A stretch of DNA of 36,983 nt from NCBI GenBank assembly GCA_945637645.1, contig CALZDK010000001.1, forward strand, positions 1-36,983, read 5' to 3'. The first letter of the stretch is position 1. The number at the start of each line of letters is the position of its first letter. Both the position numbers and the translations under genes were made by a program. Below, in pieces: positions 7,801 to 16,106 of the stretch. Under the pieces are notes generated by a model. It did not search any database. It was given only the letters and a program-made list of their open reading frames with translations, and was not told the DNA's origin. This DNA comes from an uncultured Prevotella sp. (GTDB taxonomy: Bacteria > Bacteroidota > Bacteroidia > Bacteroidales > Bacteroidaceae).

Positions 7801-8096
7801 TCCGTACCGCAGTTGAGCGCCGTTTGTCCGCCAAAGGCGAGCAGTATGCCGTCGGGTCGCTCCTTGCGTATTATCTCTGTCACGAAATGGGTGTTGACAG
7901 GCAGGAAATACACCTTGTCGGCAATGCCTTCCGAGGTTTGTATGGTGGCGATGTTTGGGTTTACGAGCACGGAGGAGATGCCCTCGTCGCGCAGAGCCTT
8001 CAACGCCTGCGAGCCAGAGTAGTCGAACTCGCCAGCCTGTCCGATTTTCAATGCGCCCGATCCGAGTACGAGCACCTTAGTGAGTTTCTTTTTCAT
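4875..8096 (-). CDS. carB: Carbamoyl-phosphate synthase large subunit
   Basis: A 1073-residue full-length CarB. It holds two tandem ATP-grasp halves, each opening with a V(L/V)GSGA.(K/R)IG nucleotide-binding start (LVLGSGALKIGQAGEFDYSG near residue 10 and VVLGSGAYRIGSSVEFDW near 560). The C-terminal MGS-like allosteric domain begins near NILVSSGGLKGK and contains ATEGTAKFLQ. The enzyme makes carbamoyl phosphate from glutamine-derived ammonia, bicarbonate and two ATP for pyrimidine and arginine synthesis in the cytoplasm. The small subunit carA is not adjacent in this window. The gene is divergent from ileS and has a TAACTTTG -7 box about 55 bp upstream of the ATG. Confidence 0.97.
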   Translation of the reverse strand: MKKKLTKVLVLGSGALKIGQAGEFDYSGSQALKALRDEGISSVLVNPNIATIQTSEGIADKVYFLPVNTHFVTEIIRKERPDGILLAFGGQTALNCGTELYTNGTLSEFGVEVLGTSVEAIMNTEDRDLFVRKLDEKNLKTPVSQAVENMDDALAAAHRIGFPIMIRSAYALGGLGSGICRDEEQFKELAGSAFTFAPQILVEESLKGWKEIEFEVIRDANDHCFTVASMENFDPLGIHTGESIVVAPTCSLTDEQVKMLQEISIDCVRHLGIVGECNIQFAFNAQTNDYRIIEVNARLSRSSALASKATGYPLAFVAAKIALGYTLDQIGEMGTPNSAYVAPQLDYMICKIPRWDLTKFAGVSRLIGSSMKSVGEIMAIGRSFEEMIQKGLRMIGQGMHGFVGNDHTRFDDLENELQNPTDLRIFAIAQALEEGYTIERIEELTKIDVWFLERLKHIVDLKHELQKYDNLDELPDELLKEAKIAGFSDFQISRFVLKPKSGNMEKENAQVRRHRKAKGIVPAVKRINTVASEHPELTNYLYMTYAVEDSDIDFYKNQKSVVVLGSGAYRIGSSVEFDWCSVNAVNTARKLGYKSIMINYNPETVSTDYDMCDRLYFDELSLERVLDIIDLEQPRGVIISMGGQIPNNLAMRLHNYGVPILGTSPTDIDRAENRDKFSAMLDRLGIDQPAWRALTSFDDIKEFVAQVGFPVLVRPSYVLSGAAMNVCYSYDELERFLQMATEVSKDFPVVVSQFMQDTKEIEFDAVADKGEVIEYAISEHIEYAGVHSGDATMVFPAQNIYFSTIRRIKKISRRIAKELNISGPFNIQYLAKGSDIKVIECNLRASRSFPFVSKILKRNLIDTATRIMLDAPYERPSKSEFDIDRIGVKASQFSFARLQNADPVLGVDMSSTGEVGCLGDDFNEALLNAMIATGYNIPRRNILVSSGGLKGKVDLLEPITRLAKAGYNIFATEGTAKFLQENGVKSTAVSWPDEDGDNKVMDMIANHKFDLIINVPKNQTKRELTNGYRIRRGAIDHNIPLMTNVRLAKAFIEAFCSMSLDDIKIKSWQEYNA

Positions 8097-8151
8097 ATCA
8101 ATGTCAGTTGTTTAAAGATTCATAAATCAAGATTTTTAGTCCAAAACTGTG

Positions 8152-8159
8152 CAAAGTTA
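8152..8159 (-). promoter_or_regulatory. -7 box of the carB promoter
   Basis: TAACTTTG on the minus strand, followed by GCACAG, lies about 55 bp upstream of the carB ATG. No clear TTTG -33 element is found at the expected spacing, so the exact promoter is less certain than others in the window. Confidence 0.55.
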
Positions 8160-8224
8160 CACTATTTATCTGAAAAACGGCGTATATCAGGCGATAATTA
8201 AGATTTTTTTTGATAATACGCTTC

Positions 8225-8310
8225 TTTGTGGCAGTCGGAGAGATTTTGTTGGAAAGATGAGGAAATATTGCTGGACAGTTGATGAAATTTTGTTGGTCAG
8301 TTGGAGAAAA
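8225..8310 (+). repeat. Four degenerate 20-22 bp tandem units upstream of ileS
   Basis: Units begin at 8225, 8245, 8267 and 8289, each starting with (T/A)TTG and running roughly TTGnTGG.CAGTTGGAGAAAT, with clear divergence between copies. They lie between the carB and ileS promoters, 32 bp or more before the ileS -33 box. A decayed duplication or a regulator-binding array are both possible. Confidence 0.45.
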
Positions 8311-8341
8311 AGGATTTGTACCTTAAAAAATATTATTTTAT

Positions 8342-8372
8342 TTTGTGGTATCGGAAATTCTTAGTACCTTTG
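8342..8372 (+). promoter_or_regulatory. Promoter of ileS
   Basis: TTTG (8342-8345), 19 bp, TACCTTTG (8365-8372): a full match to the Bacteroidetes promoter consensus, 40 bp before the ileS ATG with an A-rich leader. Confidence 0.8.
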
Positions 8373-8412
8373 CAAACTAAAAAAAATAAACAATTAAATA
8401 CGAAATAGAAAC

Positions 8413-11400
8413 ATGGCTAATAAATTTGCCGAACATAATGGTTTAAACTTGACTCAAGTAAACAAGGACATACTTGAGGCATGGAACCGTAACGATGTGT
8501 TCCACAAGACGATAGACGAACGTGAAGGTTGTCCGCAGTTTGTGTTCTTCGAGGGACCTCCCTCGGCAAACGGACACCCGGGAATACACCATGTGCTCGC
8601 ACGCGCCATAAAGGACACCTTCAACAGATACAAGACGATGAAGGGCTATCAGGTGAAGCGAAAGGCAGGATGGGACACACACGGACTGCCCGTGGAGCTC
8701 GGTGTGGAGAAGGAACTTGGAATAACCAAGGCAGACATCGACAACCATGAGTCGGACAAATACATCTCTGTGGAGGACTACAACCACCGCTGCCGTGAAA
8801 ACGTGATGAAATTCACAGCAGAGTGGCGACAGCTGACAGAGGAGATGGGCTATTTCGTTGACCTCGACCACCCTTACATCACCTACGACAACAAGTACAT
8901 AGAGACTCTTTGGTGGCTGCTCAGACAACTCTACGACAAGGGCTTGCTCTACAAGGGCTACACCATTCAGCCTTACTCCCCAGGAGCGGGAACAGGACTC
9001 TCGTCGCACGAGCTGAACCAGCCTGGTTGCTACCGCGACGTGAAGGACACCACAGCCACAGCCCTCTTCGAGCTCACGGAACCTAAGGCGGAGTGGGGCG
9101 AATGGGGAAAGGCATATTTCGCCGCATGGACAACAACACCATGGACACTGCCTTCTAACACCGCTCTCTGCGTGGGACCAAGCTACACCTACTGCGTGGT
9201 GAAGACCTACAATGCCTACACCGACGAGAAGATAATGATAATTGTGGCTGAGGACAGACTCGCCGCTTATCTGAAGCCTGAGGGAGCAGAACTGCCTCTC
9301 GCCGACTACAAACACGGCGACAAGGTGGTGCCATACGAGATTGTGGCACGCTACAAGGGTTCGGAACTCGTGGGAATGGGCTACAAGCAGCTCATGCCTT
9401 GGGTGAAGCCATGCATGAAACTGGAGCCTCAGGCAGCCGAATATATAAAGAGGTATGCGGAGCAGCACCCCGAAAAGGTGTTCGACGCCGAAAACGGCAA
9501 AGACCGCTTCGTGGAGATGGAGGAACAGGCGTTCCGAGTAATACCTGGAGACTATGTCACCACCGACGACGGTACGGGAATAGTACACATTGCGCCTACC
9601 TTCGGTGCCGATGACGCAAAGGTGGCGAAGGATGCAGAGATTCCGTCGCTCTTCCTCATCAGCAAGAAGGGCGAGACACGACCAATGGTTGACCTGCAGG
9701 GAAAATACTACCTCACAACGGAACTCGACAGCAACTTCGTGGCAGCCTGCGTGGATAAGGAAGCCTACGGAAAACATGAGGGCGACTATGTGAAGAACGC
9801 CTACAAGCCAGAGTTCAACATCGACGGAAAGTACGACGAGAAGGCTGCGGCAAAGGCAGAGGACCTCAACATTGAGATCTGCATGGAGATGAAGCAGGAA
9901 GGAACGGCGCTGAAGATAGAGAAGCACGTTCACAACTATCCGCACTGCTGGCGAACGGACAAGCCTGTGCTCTACTATCCGCTCGACTCGTGGTTCATTC
10001 GATCCACGGCGAAAAAGGAGCGTATGTCGGAGCTGAACAAAACGATAAACTGGCAACCGGAATCCACCGGAACAGGACGCTTCGGCAACTGGCTCGACAA
10101 CCTCAACGACTGGAACCTCTCTCGCTCACGCTATTGGGGCACACCGCTGCCAATATGGCGCGACGAGGACGGCGAGGAAATCTGCATCGGAAGCCTACAG
10201 GAACTCTTCGACGAGATAGAGAAGTCTGTGAAGGCAGGTCTGATGGCAAGCAACCCGCTGAAAGACAACGGTTTCGTGCCAGGTGACTACTCGCAGGAGA
10301 ACTACGACAAGATAGACCTCCACCGCCCATACGTTGACAACATTGTATTGGTGAGCCCAACGGGAAAGGCTATGAAGCGCGAGACAGACCTCATCGACGT
10401 GTGGTTCGACTCTGGTTCAATGCCATACGCACAGATTCACTATCCTTTTGAGAACCGTGATCTTATCGACGAGCGAAAGGCATTCCCCGCCGACTTCATC
10501 AACGAGGGCGTTGACCAGACGCGAGGTTGGTTCTTCACGCTCCACGCCATAGCAACAATGGTGTTCGATTCAGTTGCCTTCAAAAACGTAATCTCGTCGG
10601 GACTGGTGCTTGACGCAAAGGGCAACAAGATGTCGAAACATGTGGGCAACGTGGTGAATCCTTTCGACCAGATAGAGAAATACGGTGCCGACCCGGTGCG
10701 CTTCTACATGATGACAAACTCAGAGCCTTGGGACAACCTCAAATACGACCCGGAGGGAGTGGATGAGGTGCGCCGCAAGTTCTTCGGCACATTATATAAT
10801 ACATACTCGTTCTTCAGCCTCTACGCCAACGTCGATGGCTTCGACTACTCGCAGCAAGACGTGCCTGTGGCAGAACGTCCGGAGATTGACCGCTGGATTC
10901 TCTCCGTGCTACACTCGCTCATAAAGGGTGTGGACCGTGAGATGCAGAACTACGACCCGACACGCGCCGGAAGACTGATAGAGTCGTTCATCAACGACGA
11001 CCTCAGCAACTGGTATGTCCGTCTCAACCGCAAACGCTTCTGGGGCAAGGAGATGAGTCAGGACAAGCTGTCGGCTTACCAAACACTCTACACCTGTCTT
11101 GAGACAGTGGCAAGACTGCTGGCTCCTTTCGCCCCATTCTATGCCGACCGCCTCTTCCTCGACCTCACGCAAGTCACTGGCAGCGACAACGCATGCTCCG
11201 TACATCTCGCCAAGTTCCCCGAGGCAGACGAGAGCATGATAGACACCGACCTTGAGCAGCGCATGGCAATGGCACAGAAGATAACATCCATGGTATTGGC
11301 ACTGCGCAGGAAGGTGAGCATAAAGGTGCGTCAGCCACTGCAGGCGATAATGATTCCTGCCGTCGACGACGAGCAGCGCAAGCACATTGAGGCAGTGAAG

Positions 11401-11979
11401 GAACTGATAATGAACGAGGTGAACGTAAAGGAGCTGAAATTCGTTGAGGGTCAGGGTATTCTCGTTAAAAAGGTGAAGTGTAACTTCAGGACGATGGGAA
11501 AGAAGTTTGGCAAGATGATGAAAGCCATAGCTGCCGCCACTGCCGCCTTCGACCAAGATCAGATTGCCGCTCTGGAGAACAACGGACAGACGGAACTCGA
11601 CATCGACGGACAGAAAGTAACCATAGAGGCTGCCGACGTGGAGATAATCAGCGAGGACATCCCAGGATGGCTCGTCACCAACGAGGGCAACCTCACCGTG
11701 GCTCTTGAGGTGGAACTCACCGACGAGTTGCGCAACGAGGGTGTGGCACGAGAGCTCATCAACCGAATTCAGAACCTCAGAAAGGAAAGCGGACTGGAGA
11801 TTACAGACCACATCAGCGTGGTAATAACACGCCTTGAGGCAATAGAGAAGTCGATGGGCGACTTCGCCGACTACGTGAAGGAGCAAGTGCTGGCAGACAG
11901 CATTGAGCTCGGCGACAACGACGGCGTGGAGCTCGACATCGACGAGATGAAGCTAAACATCAAAATAGAAAAACTATAA
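8413..11979 (+). CDS. ileS: Isoleucyl-tRNA synthetase
   Basis: A 1188-residue class I synthetase that charges tRNA-Ile. The HIGH motif appears as HPGIHH (55-60), the KMSKS loop as KMSKH at about 739-743, and the editing domain contains TTTPWTLPSNTAL. The signature LSRSRYWGTPLPIW and a KMSKHVGNVVNP context fit the eukaryote-like IleRS2 group rather than the E. coli-like group. IleRS2 enzymes are known to be poorly inhibited by mupirocin, so low mupirocin sensitivity is a reasonable inference. The C-terminal anticodon-binding region is long. The gene has a strong promoter, and the dksA-like gene begins only 23 bp after its stop, so they are likely co-transcribed. Confidence 0.97.
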   Translation: MANKFAEHNGLNLTQVNKDILEAWNRNDVFHKTIDEREGCPQFVFFEGPPSANGHPGIHHVLARAIKDTFNRYKTMKGYQVKRKAGWDTHGLPVELGVEKELGITKADIDNHESDKYISVEDYNHRCRENVMKFTAEWRQLTEEMGYFVDLDHPYITYDNKYIETLWWLLRQLYDKGLLYKGYTIQPYSPGAGTGLSSHELNQPGCYRDVKDTTATALFELTEPKAEWGEWGKAYFAAWTTTPWTLPSNTALCVGPSYTYCVVKTYNAYTDEKIMIIVAEDRLAAYLKPEGAELPLADYKHGDKVVPYEIVARYKGSELVGMGYKQLMPWVKPCMKLEPQAAEYIKRYAEQHPEKVFDAENGKDRFVEMEEQAFRVIPGDYVTTDDGTGIVHIAPTFGADDAKVAKDAEIPSLFLISKKGETRPMVDLQGKYYLTTELDSNFVAACVDKEAYGKHEGDYVKNAYKPEFNIDGKYDEKAAAKAEDLNIEICMEMKQEGTALKIEKHVHNYPHCWRTDKPVLYYPLDSWFIRSTAKKERMSELNKTINWQPESTGTGRFGNWLDNLNDWNLSRSRYWGTPLPIWRDEDGEEICIGSLQELFDEIEKSVKAGLMASNPLKDNGFVPGDYSQENYDKIDLHRPYVDNIVLVSPTGKAMKRETDLIDVWFDSGSMPYAQIHYPFENRDLIDERKAFPADFINEGVDQTRGWFFTLHAIATMVFDSVAFKNVISSGLVLDAKGNKMSKHVGNVVNPFDQIEKYGADPVRFYMMTNSEPWDNLKYDPEGVDEVRRKFFGTLYNTYSFFSLYANVDGFDYSQQDVPVAERPEIDRWILSVLHSLIKGVDREMQNYDPTRAGRLIESFINDDLSNWYVRLNRKRFWGKEMSQDKLSAYQTLYTCLETVARLLAPFAPFYADRLFLDLTQVTGSDNACSVHLAKFPEADESMIDTDLEQRMAMAQKITSMVLALRRKVSIKVRQPLQAIMIPAVDDEQRKHIEAVKELIMNEVNVKELKFVEGQGILVKKVKCNFRTMGKKFGKMMKAIAAATAAFDQDQIAALENNGQTELDIDGQKVTIEAADVEIISEDIPGWLVTNEGNLTVALEVELTDELRNEGVARELINRIQNLRKESGLEITDHISVVITRLEAIEKSMGDFADYVKEQVLADSIELGDNDGVELDIDEMKLNIKIEKL

Positions 11980-12002
11980 GAACCTCTAAAATATTGCGAA
12001 TT

Positions 12003-12380
12003 ATGACTGAAAAGACACGCTATAGCGACGAGGAACTTGAGGAGTTCAAGGCTATAATAGACGAAAAGTTAAGGCTCGCAAAGCGAGACTACGAAGAGAT
12101 GATGGACACCTTGATGAACAAGAACGGCAACGACGTGGACGACACCTCGCCGACATACAAGGTGCTGGAGGAAGGCAGCGCAACGCAGTCGAAGGAAGAA
12201 CTCATACAGTTGGCAGGACGCCAGCAGAAGTTCATCCAAGGACTTGAGGCCGCCCTGGTAAGAATAAAGAACAAGACCTACGGCATCGACCGCATAACAG
12301 GCAAACTCATACCAAAGGAGCGCCTGAAGGCTGTTCCACATGCCACTCTCAGCGTGGAGTCAAAACAGAGTCGCCGATGA
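12003..12380 (+). CDS. TraR/DksA-family protein lacking zinc-finger cysteines
   Basis: A 125-residue protein; the ATG at 12003 is preferred over an in-frame TTG at 11994. An N-terminal coiled-coil-like helix (DEELEEFKAIIDEKLRLAKRDYEEMMDTL) is followed by the DksA C-terminal pattern YGIDRITGKLIPKERLKAVPHATLSVE. DksA proteins bind RNA polymerase through the secondary channel. In canonical members this last segment carries C4 zinc-finger cysteines; here the entire protein has no cysteine, with Asp where the first Cys (YGIC) would be. Reduced-cysteine versions are common in Bacteroidetes. Its stop overlaps the lspA start (ATGA). Confidence 0.85.
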   Translation: MTEKTRYSDEELEEFKAIIDEKLRLAKRDYEEMMDTLMNKNGNDVDDTSPTYKVLEEGSATQSKEELIQLAGRQQKFIQGLEAALVRIKNKTYGIDRITGKLIPKERLKAVPHATLSVESKQSRR

Positions 12381-13054
12381 GCTGCCCTATGAGGAAACTG
12401 TCGCGTGGCAACGTGGCGGTGCTGCTTCTCGTCTTCATTCTCTTGGCTGACCAAGTGTCGAAGATTCTTGTGAAGACAAACATGACAATACACGAGAGTA
12501 TAGAGATATTCAGTTGGTTCAAGATCCTCTTTATCGAGAACAACGGAATGGCTTACGGCATGGAGATAGGCAGCAAACTGCTGCTCTCCCTGATGCGAGT
12601 CCTGCTCATCGGAGTGCTGTCGGTCTATCTCGTGCGTGAGATAAAGGAAAAGGCGCGCTGGGGATATATAGTGTGTCTCGTCATGGTGGTGGCAGGAGCC
12701 ATAGGCAACATGATAGACGGAATGTTCTACGGACTGATTTTCGACGAGTCAACACCCTACACGGTGTCGGAACTCGTGCCTTTCGGCAGCGGATATTCCT
12801 CGTTCATGACGGGGAAGGTGGTCGATATGCTCTATTTCCCTATCATCAACACCACATGGCCCGAGTGGGTTCCAATGGTGGGAGGCGAGGGCTTCATCTT
12901 CTTCAGCCCCATATTCAACATTGCCGACTCAAGCATCAGTGTGGGAGTGGTGGCGTTGCTGATATGGTACAGAAAGGAACTCGCGGAGATGTCTGTGGAG
13001 AATATTCTCGGACGCAAGAAAAACGACAGTCTGCAGAAGACGGAAGATAAATGA
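12377..13054 (+). CDS. lspA: Lipoprotein signal peptidase (signal peptidase II)
   Basis: A 225-residue inner-membrane aspartyl protease that removes signal peptides from prolipoproteins. Conserved elements are DQVSK (25-29), NNGMAYGM (55-62), GNMID (110-114, catalytic Asp114) and FNIADSSI (180-187, catalytic Asp184). About 60 residues lie between the two catalytic boxes, longer than in E. coli and typical of Bacteroidetes LspA. Four membrane helices are apparent. The start overlaps the dksA-like stop and the stop overlaps the next gene, so translation is coupled. A DUF4296 lipoprotein follows directly, and several lipoproteins in the window would be its substrates. Confidence 0.95.
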   Translation: MSCPMRKLSRGNVAVLLLVFILLADQVSKILVKTNMTIHESIEIFSWFKILFIENNGMAYGMEIGSKLLLSLMRVLLIGVLSVYLVREIKEKARWGYIVCLVMVVAGAIGNMIDGMFYGLIFDESTPYTVSELVPFGSGYSSFMTGKVVDMLYFPIINTTWPEWVPMVGGEGFIFFSPIFNIADSSISVGVVALLIWYRKELAEMSVENILGRKKNDSLQKTEDK

Positions 13055-13989
13055 CAAACATGATGACGACAGGACGACGGATAGGCACATTCTTCGCGGC
13101 GGCAATATCGCTGCTGCTCTTGGGCTGCAAGCCCTCGGTGCCGAGTGAGTATATCTCACCCGGGGACATGGAAGACTTGCTCTACGACTACTATTTGTCG
13201 CAGGCAATGGCTGACATCGACACCAAAGACGGAAGGATGGGCTACAACCGTAGGCTCTATTTCCTTTCTGTGCTGAAGAAACACGGAGTGACTGAGGCAG
13301 AGTTCGACTCCTCTATGGTCTATTACTACAGCAGGGCGGACTACATGAGAAAGATATACGCAAACCTGCAGGAGAGAATAGACGAGGAGACAACGGGAGC
13401 CGCTGCGGCGGAAATGAGAAAACGTTTCGTGGTGGGAGGTGACACAGCCGACGTGTGGAGAGAGAAAAAAGCATTCTTCCTGACTCCGGCAGTGCCTTAC
13501 AACAGAGTGGATTTCACGGTGAAGGCAGACACTGCGTTCAGAAAGGGAGACACCTATCTTCTGACTTTCGACACCAACTTCCTCTATCAGAGCGGTACAA
13601 AGGACGCCACAATATACATGGCGGTGAGATATGCTACCGACAGCATCGCATCATACACAAGGACGGTGTCGATGACAGGCATCACGGAGCTTAGGGTGAC
13701 ACCTAACGACGACGAGATGGTGCGCGACATACGTGGTTTTATTTATCTCGACCGTGGACGCGACGAGACATCTACACTGAAGATGATGTTCGTCAACAAC
13801 ATACAATTCCTCAGGATGAGGAAACAGAAGGACAAGGAAACACCGTCTCTGAGCAATGGAAGCCCAACGGCGGCAAAGGGCGACTCTGCCGCAAGACAAC
13901 GCCCCGACAGCCTTCGTCCGATACCCCATCGACCAAACACACCACCCCTGCCGCCCAACATGCGGCAACAACCGCTGAAGACGCGATGA
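13051..13989 (+). CDS. DUF4296 lipoprotein
   Basis: A 312-residue predicted lipoprotein: hydrophobic signal segment, then lipobox LLLLGC with Cys26. The DUF4296 core follows (MEDLLYDYYLSQAMAD...YFLSVLKKHGVTEAEFDSSMVYYYSR...IYANLQERI). The C-terminal part is beta-rich, and the last 40 residues are Pro/Asn/Arg-rich and probably disordered. Function is unknown, but the family is regularly encoded next to lspA in Bacteroidetes. It overlaps both neighbours by ATGA, so it belongs to the dksA-lspA operon. A start at Met4 or Met5 is equally possible. Confidence 0.85.
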   Translation: MTNMMTTGRRIGTFFAAAISLLLLGCKPSVPSEYISPGDMEDLLYDYYLSQAMADIDTKDGRMGYNRRLYFLSVLKKHGVTEAEFDSSMVYYYSRADYMRKIYANLQERIDEETTGAAAAEMRKRFVVGGDTADVWREKKAFFLTPAVPYNRVDFTVKADTAFRKGDTYLLTFDTNFLYQSGTKDATIYMAVRYATDSIASYTRTVSMTGITELRVTPNDDEMVRDIRGFIYLDRGRDETSTLKMMFVNNIQFLRMRKQKDKETPSLSNGSPTAAKGDSAARQRPDSLRPIPHRPNTPPLPPNMRQQPLKTR

Positions 13990-14219
13990 AGAGTGAGGGT
14001 AACGGGGCGCGCCGGAGAAAGGTGGCTGCGCACAGGCTGATTACCTCTGAGGGTGAGCTGCCGATGGCTGTGGTGGAAATAGCCTGCGGAGTGGTAACCG
14101 CTTACAGACATCTCGACGGTGAGGAACCTTTCACGGAATGGGTAGGAGGCGAGATAGTGCTGGAGCGCGACATCCACGGCAGGCTGAGAGCCTTCCATGG
14201 AGGCAGACTCTTGGAATAG
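13986..14219 (+). CDS. Small conserved-looking protein, 77 aa
   Basis: A short basic protein whose start overlaps the DUF4296 stop. The central stretch (VAAHRLITSEGELPMAVVEIACGVVTAYRHLDGEEPFTEWVGGEIVLERD) is beta-rich and resembles small Bacteroidetes proteins that I recall following DUF4296 genes. It also recalls the N-terminal beta-sandwich of amidohydrolases but lacks any catalytic domain. No signal peptide. No function can be assigned. Confidence 0.6.
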   Translation: MKSEGNGARRRKVAAHRLITSEGELPMAVVEIACGVVTAYRHLDGEEPFTEWVGGEIVLERDIHGRLRAFHGGRLLE

Positions 14220-14256
14220 GCAGACAATTTATTACAGAACTTTAAATATTAAAACT

Positions 14257-15537
14257 ATGAATCTGAAAATACGCTTGGCTGTGATGAACTTCCTCGAATT
14301 TGCGGTTTGGGGAGCTTACCTTACATCTATGGGACGCTATCTCGGAGATGTAGGAATGGGAGGCGACATTGGATTCTTCTATTCCATGCAAGGAGTGGTT
14401 TCCATTTTCATGCCCGCTCTCATAGGCATAATAGCCGACAGATGGCTGCAGGCACAGAAGATGTTGGGACTTTGCCATTTCATTGCCGGCGCATTCATGA
14501 TTCTTCTCGCCACATACTGCAACCATGTGGGATGGGAGCACCTCAACCGTGCGGTGGTCTTCTCGCTCTATTCAGTGTCGGTGGCATTCTATATGCCTAC
14601 CATCGCACTGTCCAATTCCGTGGCATTCAACGCACTGCAGAAAGCAGACATGGACACGGTGAAGATTTTTCCCGCAATACGTGTGTTCGGCACCATAGGT
14701 TTCATCATAGCCATGTGGTTTGTCGATATTATGGGCTACGAGGTTGACGAGCGGCAGTTCATGACCTCGGGAGCGTTGGGAATATTGCTGTTCCTCTATT
14801 CGCTGACGTTGCCAAAGTGTGCCATCATCAAGGACAACACAAAAAACAAGTCTGTATATGATGCCTTGGGCTTCAGCGCTTTCAAGTTGTTCAAGCAGAA
14901 GAAGATGGCTCTTTTCTTCATCTTCTCCATGATGCTTGGAGTGAGCCTTCAGATAACCAACGGCTTCGCAAATCCTTTCATCAGCAGTTTCGCCTCTATG
15001 CCCGAATATGCCGACACGTTTGGAGTGCAGCACACCAACATATTGATCTCCCTCTCGCAAATCAGCGAGGCTTGCTGCATATTGCTCATTCCTTTCGCCA
15101 TGAAGAAGTTCGGAATAAAGAACGTGATGCTCATAGCTATGGTGGCATGGGTGTTTCGATTCGGACTCTTCGGCCTTGGCAACCCCGGAGACGGAGTGTG
15201 GATGTTCATTCTCTCAATGCTCGTCTATGGAGTGGCTTTCGACTTCTTCAACATCAGCGGAGCATTCTTTGTTGACATGAACACCGACCCAAGTATGAGG
15301 TCGAGCGCACAGGGACTGTTCATGCTCATGACCAACGGCATTGGTGCAACGTTTGGCACTTTGGCGGCTCAGGAGGTTGTGAACCAATTCACCACAACAA
15401 AGGACTTTGGCGAATACAGTTTCATCGTCGGCGATTGGTCGACGTGTTGGTTCATCTTCGCTGCATACGCATTGTTCGTCGCAGTGTCATTCGCATTCGT
15501 TTTCAGACCGAAAAATATCAAGGCTTATGATAGATGA
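14257..15537 (+). CDS. Nucleoside:H+ symporter, NupG-type MFS permease
   Basis: A 426-residue membrane protein with about 12 hydrophobic helices. The start is set at ATG 14257 (MNLKIRLAVMNFLEFAVWGAY); an upstream extension into the previous gene is not credible. NupG/XapB-family features include FLEFAVWGAYLTSMGRYL at the N-terminus, a GIIADRW loop, and FDFFNISGAFFVDMNTDPSMRSSAQGLF in the C-terminal half. It would import nucleosides for salvage. It starts 37 bp after the small protein gene and its stop overlaps the bifunctional nuclease start. Confidence 0.9.
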   Translation: MNLKIRLAVMNFLEFAVWGAYLTSMGRYLGDVGMGGDIGFFYSMQGVVSIFMPALIGIIADRWLQAQKMLGLCHFIAGAFMILLATYCNHVGWEHLNRAVVFSLYSVSVAFYMPTIALSNSVAFNALQKADMDTVKIFPAIRVFGTIGFIIAMWFVDIMGYEVDERQFMTSGALGILLFLYSLTLPKCAIIKDNTKNKSVYDALGFSAFKLFKQKKMALFFIFSMMLGVSLQITNGFANPFISSFASMPEYADTFGVQHTNILISLSQISEACCILLIPFAMKKFGIKNVMLIAMVAWVFRFGLFGLGNPGDGVWMFILSMLVYGVAFDFFNISGAFFVDMNTDPSMRSSAQGLFMLMTNGIGATFGTLAAQEVVNQFTTTKDFGEYSFIVGDWSTCWFIFAAYALFVAVSFAFVFRPKNIKAYDR

Positions 15538-16099
15538 CATAATGATAAAGCTCAGACTCGAATCGGTGATGTCGATGGAGAGCAGTGGCCATCAGCTGTC
15601 GCTCGTAACGCTGATAAACGATAAGGAGGACAGACAACTGACTTTTGTCTGCGACCGATATGTGCGCGACCAATTCGTCACGCGAGATACGGCGAAGACA
15701 AAAATCGACACAATCCGACTGCTCCCTGAGGTGCTTATAGAGATACTGCGCAACAACAGGACAATGGAGCTGAAGAACCTGCGGATCATTATCTATGGTG
15801 TGTATGAGGGAGAGTATGAGACAGAGCTTGAGGACTTGAACAGCAGCCTCACCTATCCCATACGCCTTAGCGACGCTGTCCTTCTCTCAAGCATCAGCAA
15901 AATACCTATATATGTGCTCTCTTCAATCCTCGACAGACAGGGTACACCCTATTCCAAACAGGACATGTACACCAAGTCGATGCCAATAAACATATTGCCT
16001 GAGGATAATCTTAGAGAAGCACTCCAGAACGCCATCAACAACGAAGACTATCAGTTGGCAAAGGTGTTGTCGGACGAATTGAAAAAACGTAAAAAATAG
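15527..16099 (+). CDS. Bifunctional nuclease family protein (BFN/DUF151) with UVR motif
   Basis: A 190-residue protein with the start at 15527 overlapping the permease stop by 11 bp (alternative ATG 15542). The DUF151 core is seen in LVTLINDKEDRQLTFVCDRYVRDQFVTR...LPEVLIEILRN and in YPIRLSDAVLLSSISKIPIYV. The C-terminal DNLREALQNAINNEDYQLAKVLSDELKKR is a UVR-type motif, found in UvrB/UvrC as a helical hairpin interaction element. Plant members have reported RNase/DNase activity; bacterial roles are not settled. Placement beside rsmE is common in Bacteroidetes. Confidence 0.85.
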   Translation: MIDDIMIKLRLESVMSMESSGHQLSLVTLINDKEDRQLTFVCDRYVRDQFVTRDTAKTKIDTIRLLPEVLIEILRNNRTMELKNLRIIIYGVYEGEYETELEDLNSSLTYPIRLSDAVLLSSISKIPIYVLSSILDRQGTPYSKQDMYTKSMPINILPEDNLREALQNAINNEDYQLAKVLSDELKKRKK

Positions 16100-16106
16100 G
16101 TTTTCT

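Noticed and set aside
7380..8201. Plus-strand open frame of 273 codons
   Set aside because: Antisense to the start of carB, whose two ATP-grasp domains are clear.
8149..8364. Plus-strand frame of 71 codons in the carB-ileS gap
   Set aside because: It overlaps both promoters, contains the degenerate repeats and has no protein features; regulatory DNA is the better explanation.
8443..10056. Minus-strand open frame of 537 codons
   Set aside because: It is entirely antisense to ileS, has abnormal His/Val/Leu-rich composition and no family features; it arises from codon bias of the true gene.
10909..11886. Minus-strand open frame of 325 codons
   Set aside because: Antisense shadow of the ileS C-terminal region with no recognisable domain.
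14197..14256. N-terminal extension of the nucleoside transporter
   Set aside because: The extra 20 residues overlap the preceding gene and are not transporter-like; ATG 14257 gives the expected first membrane helix.
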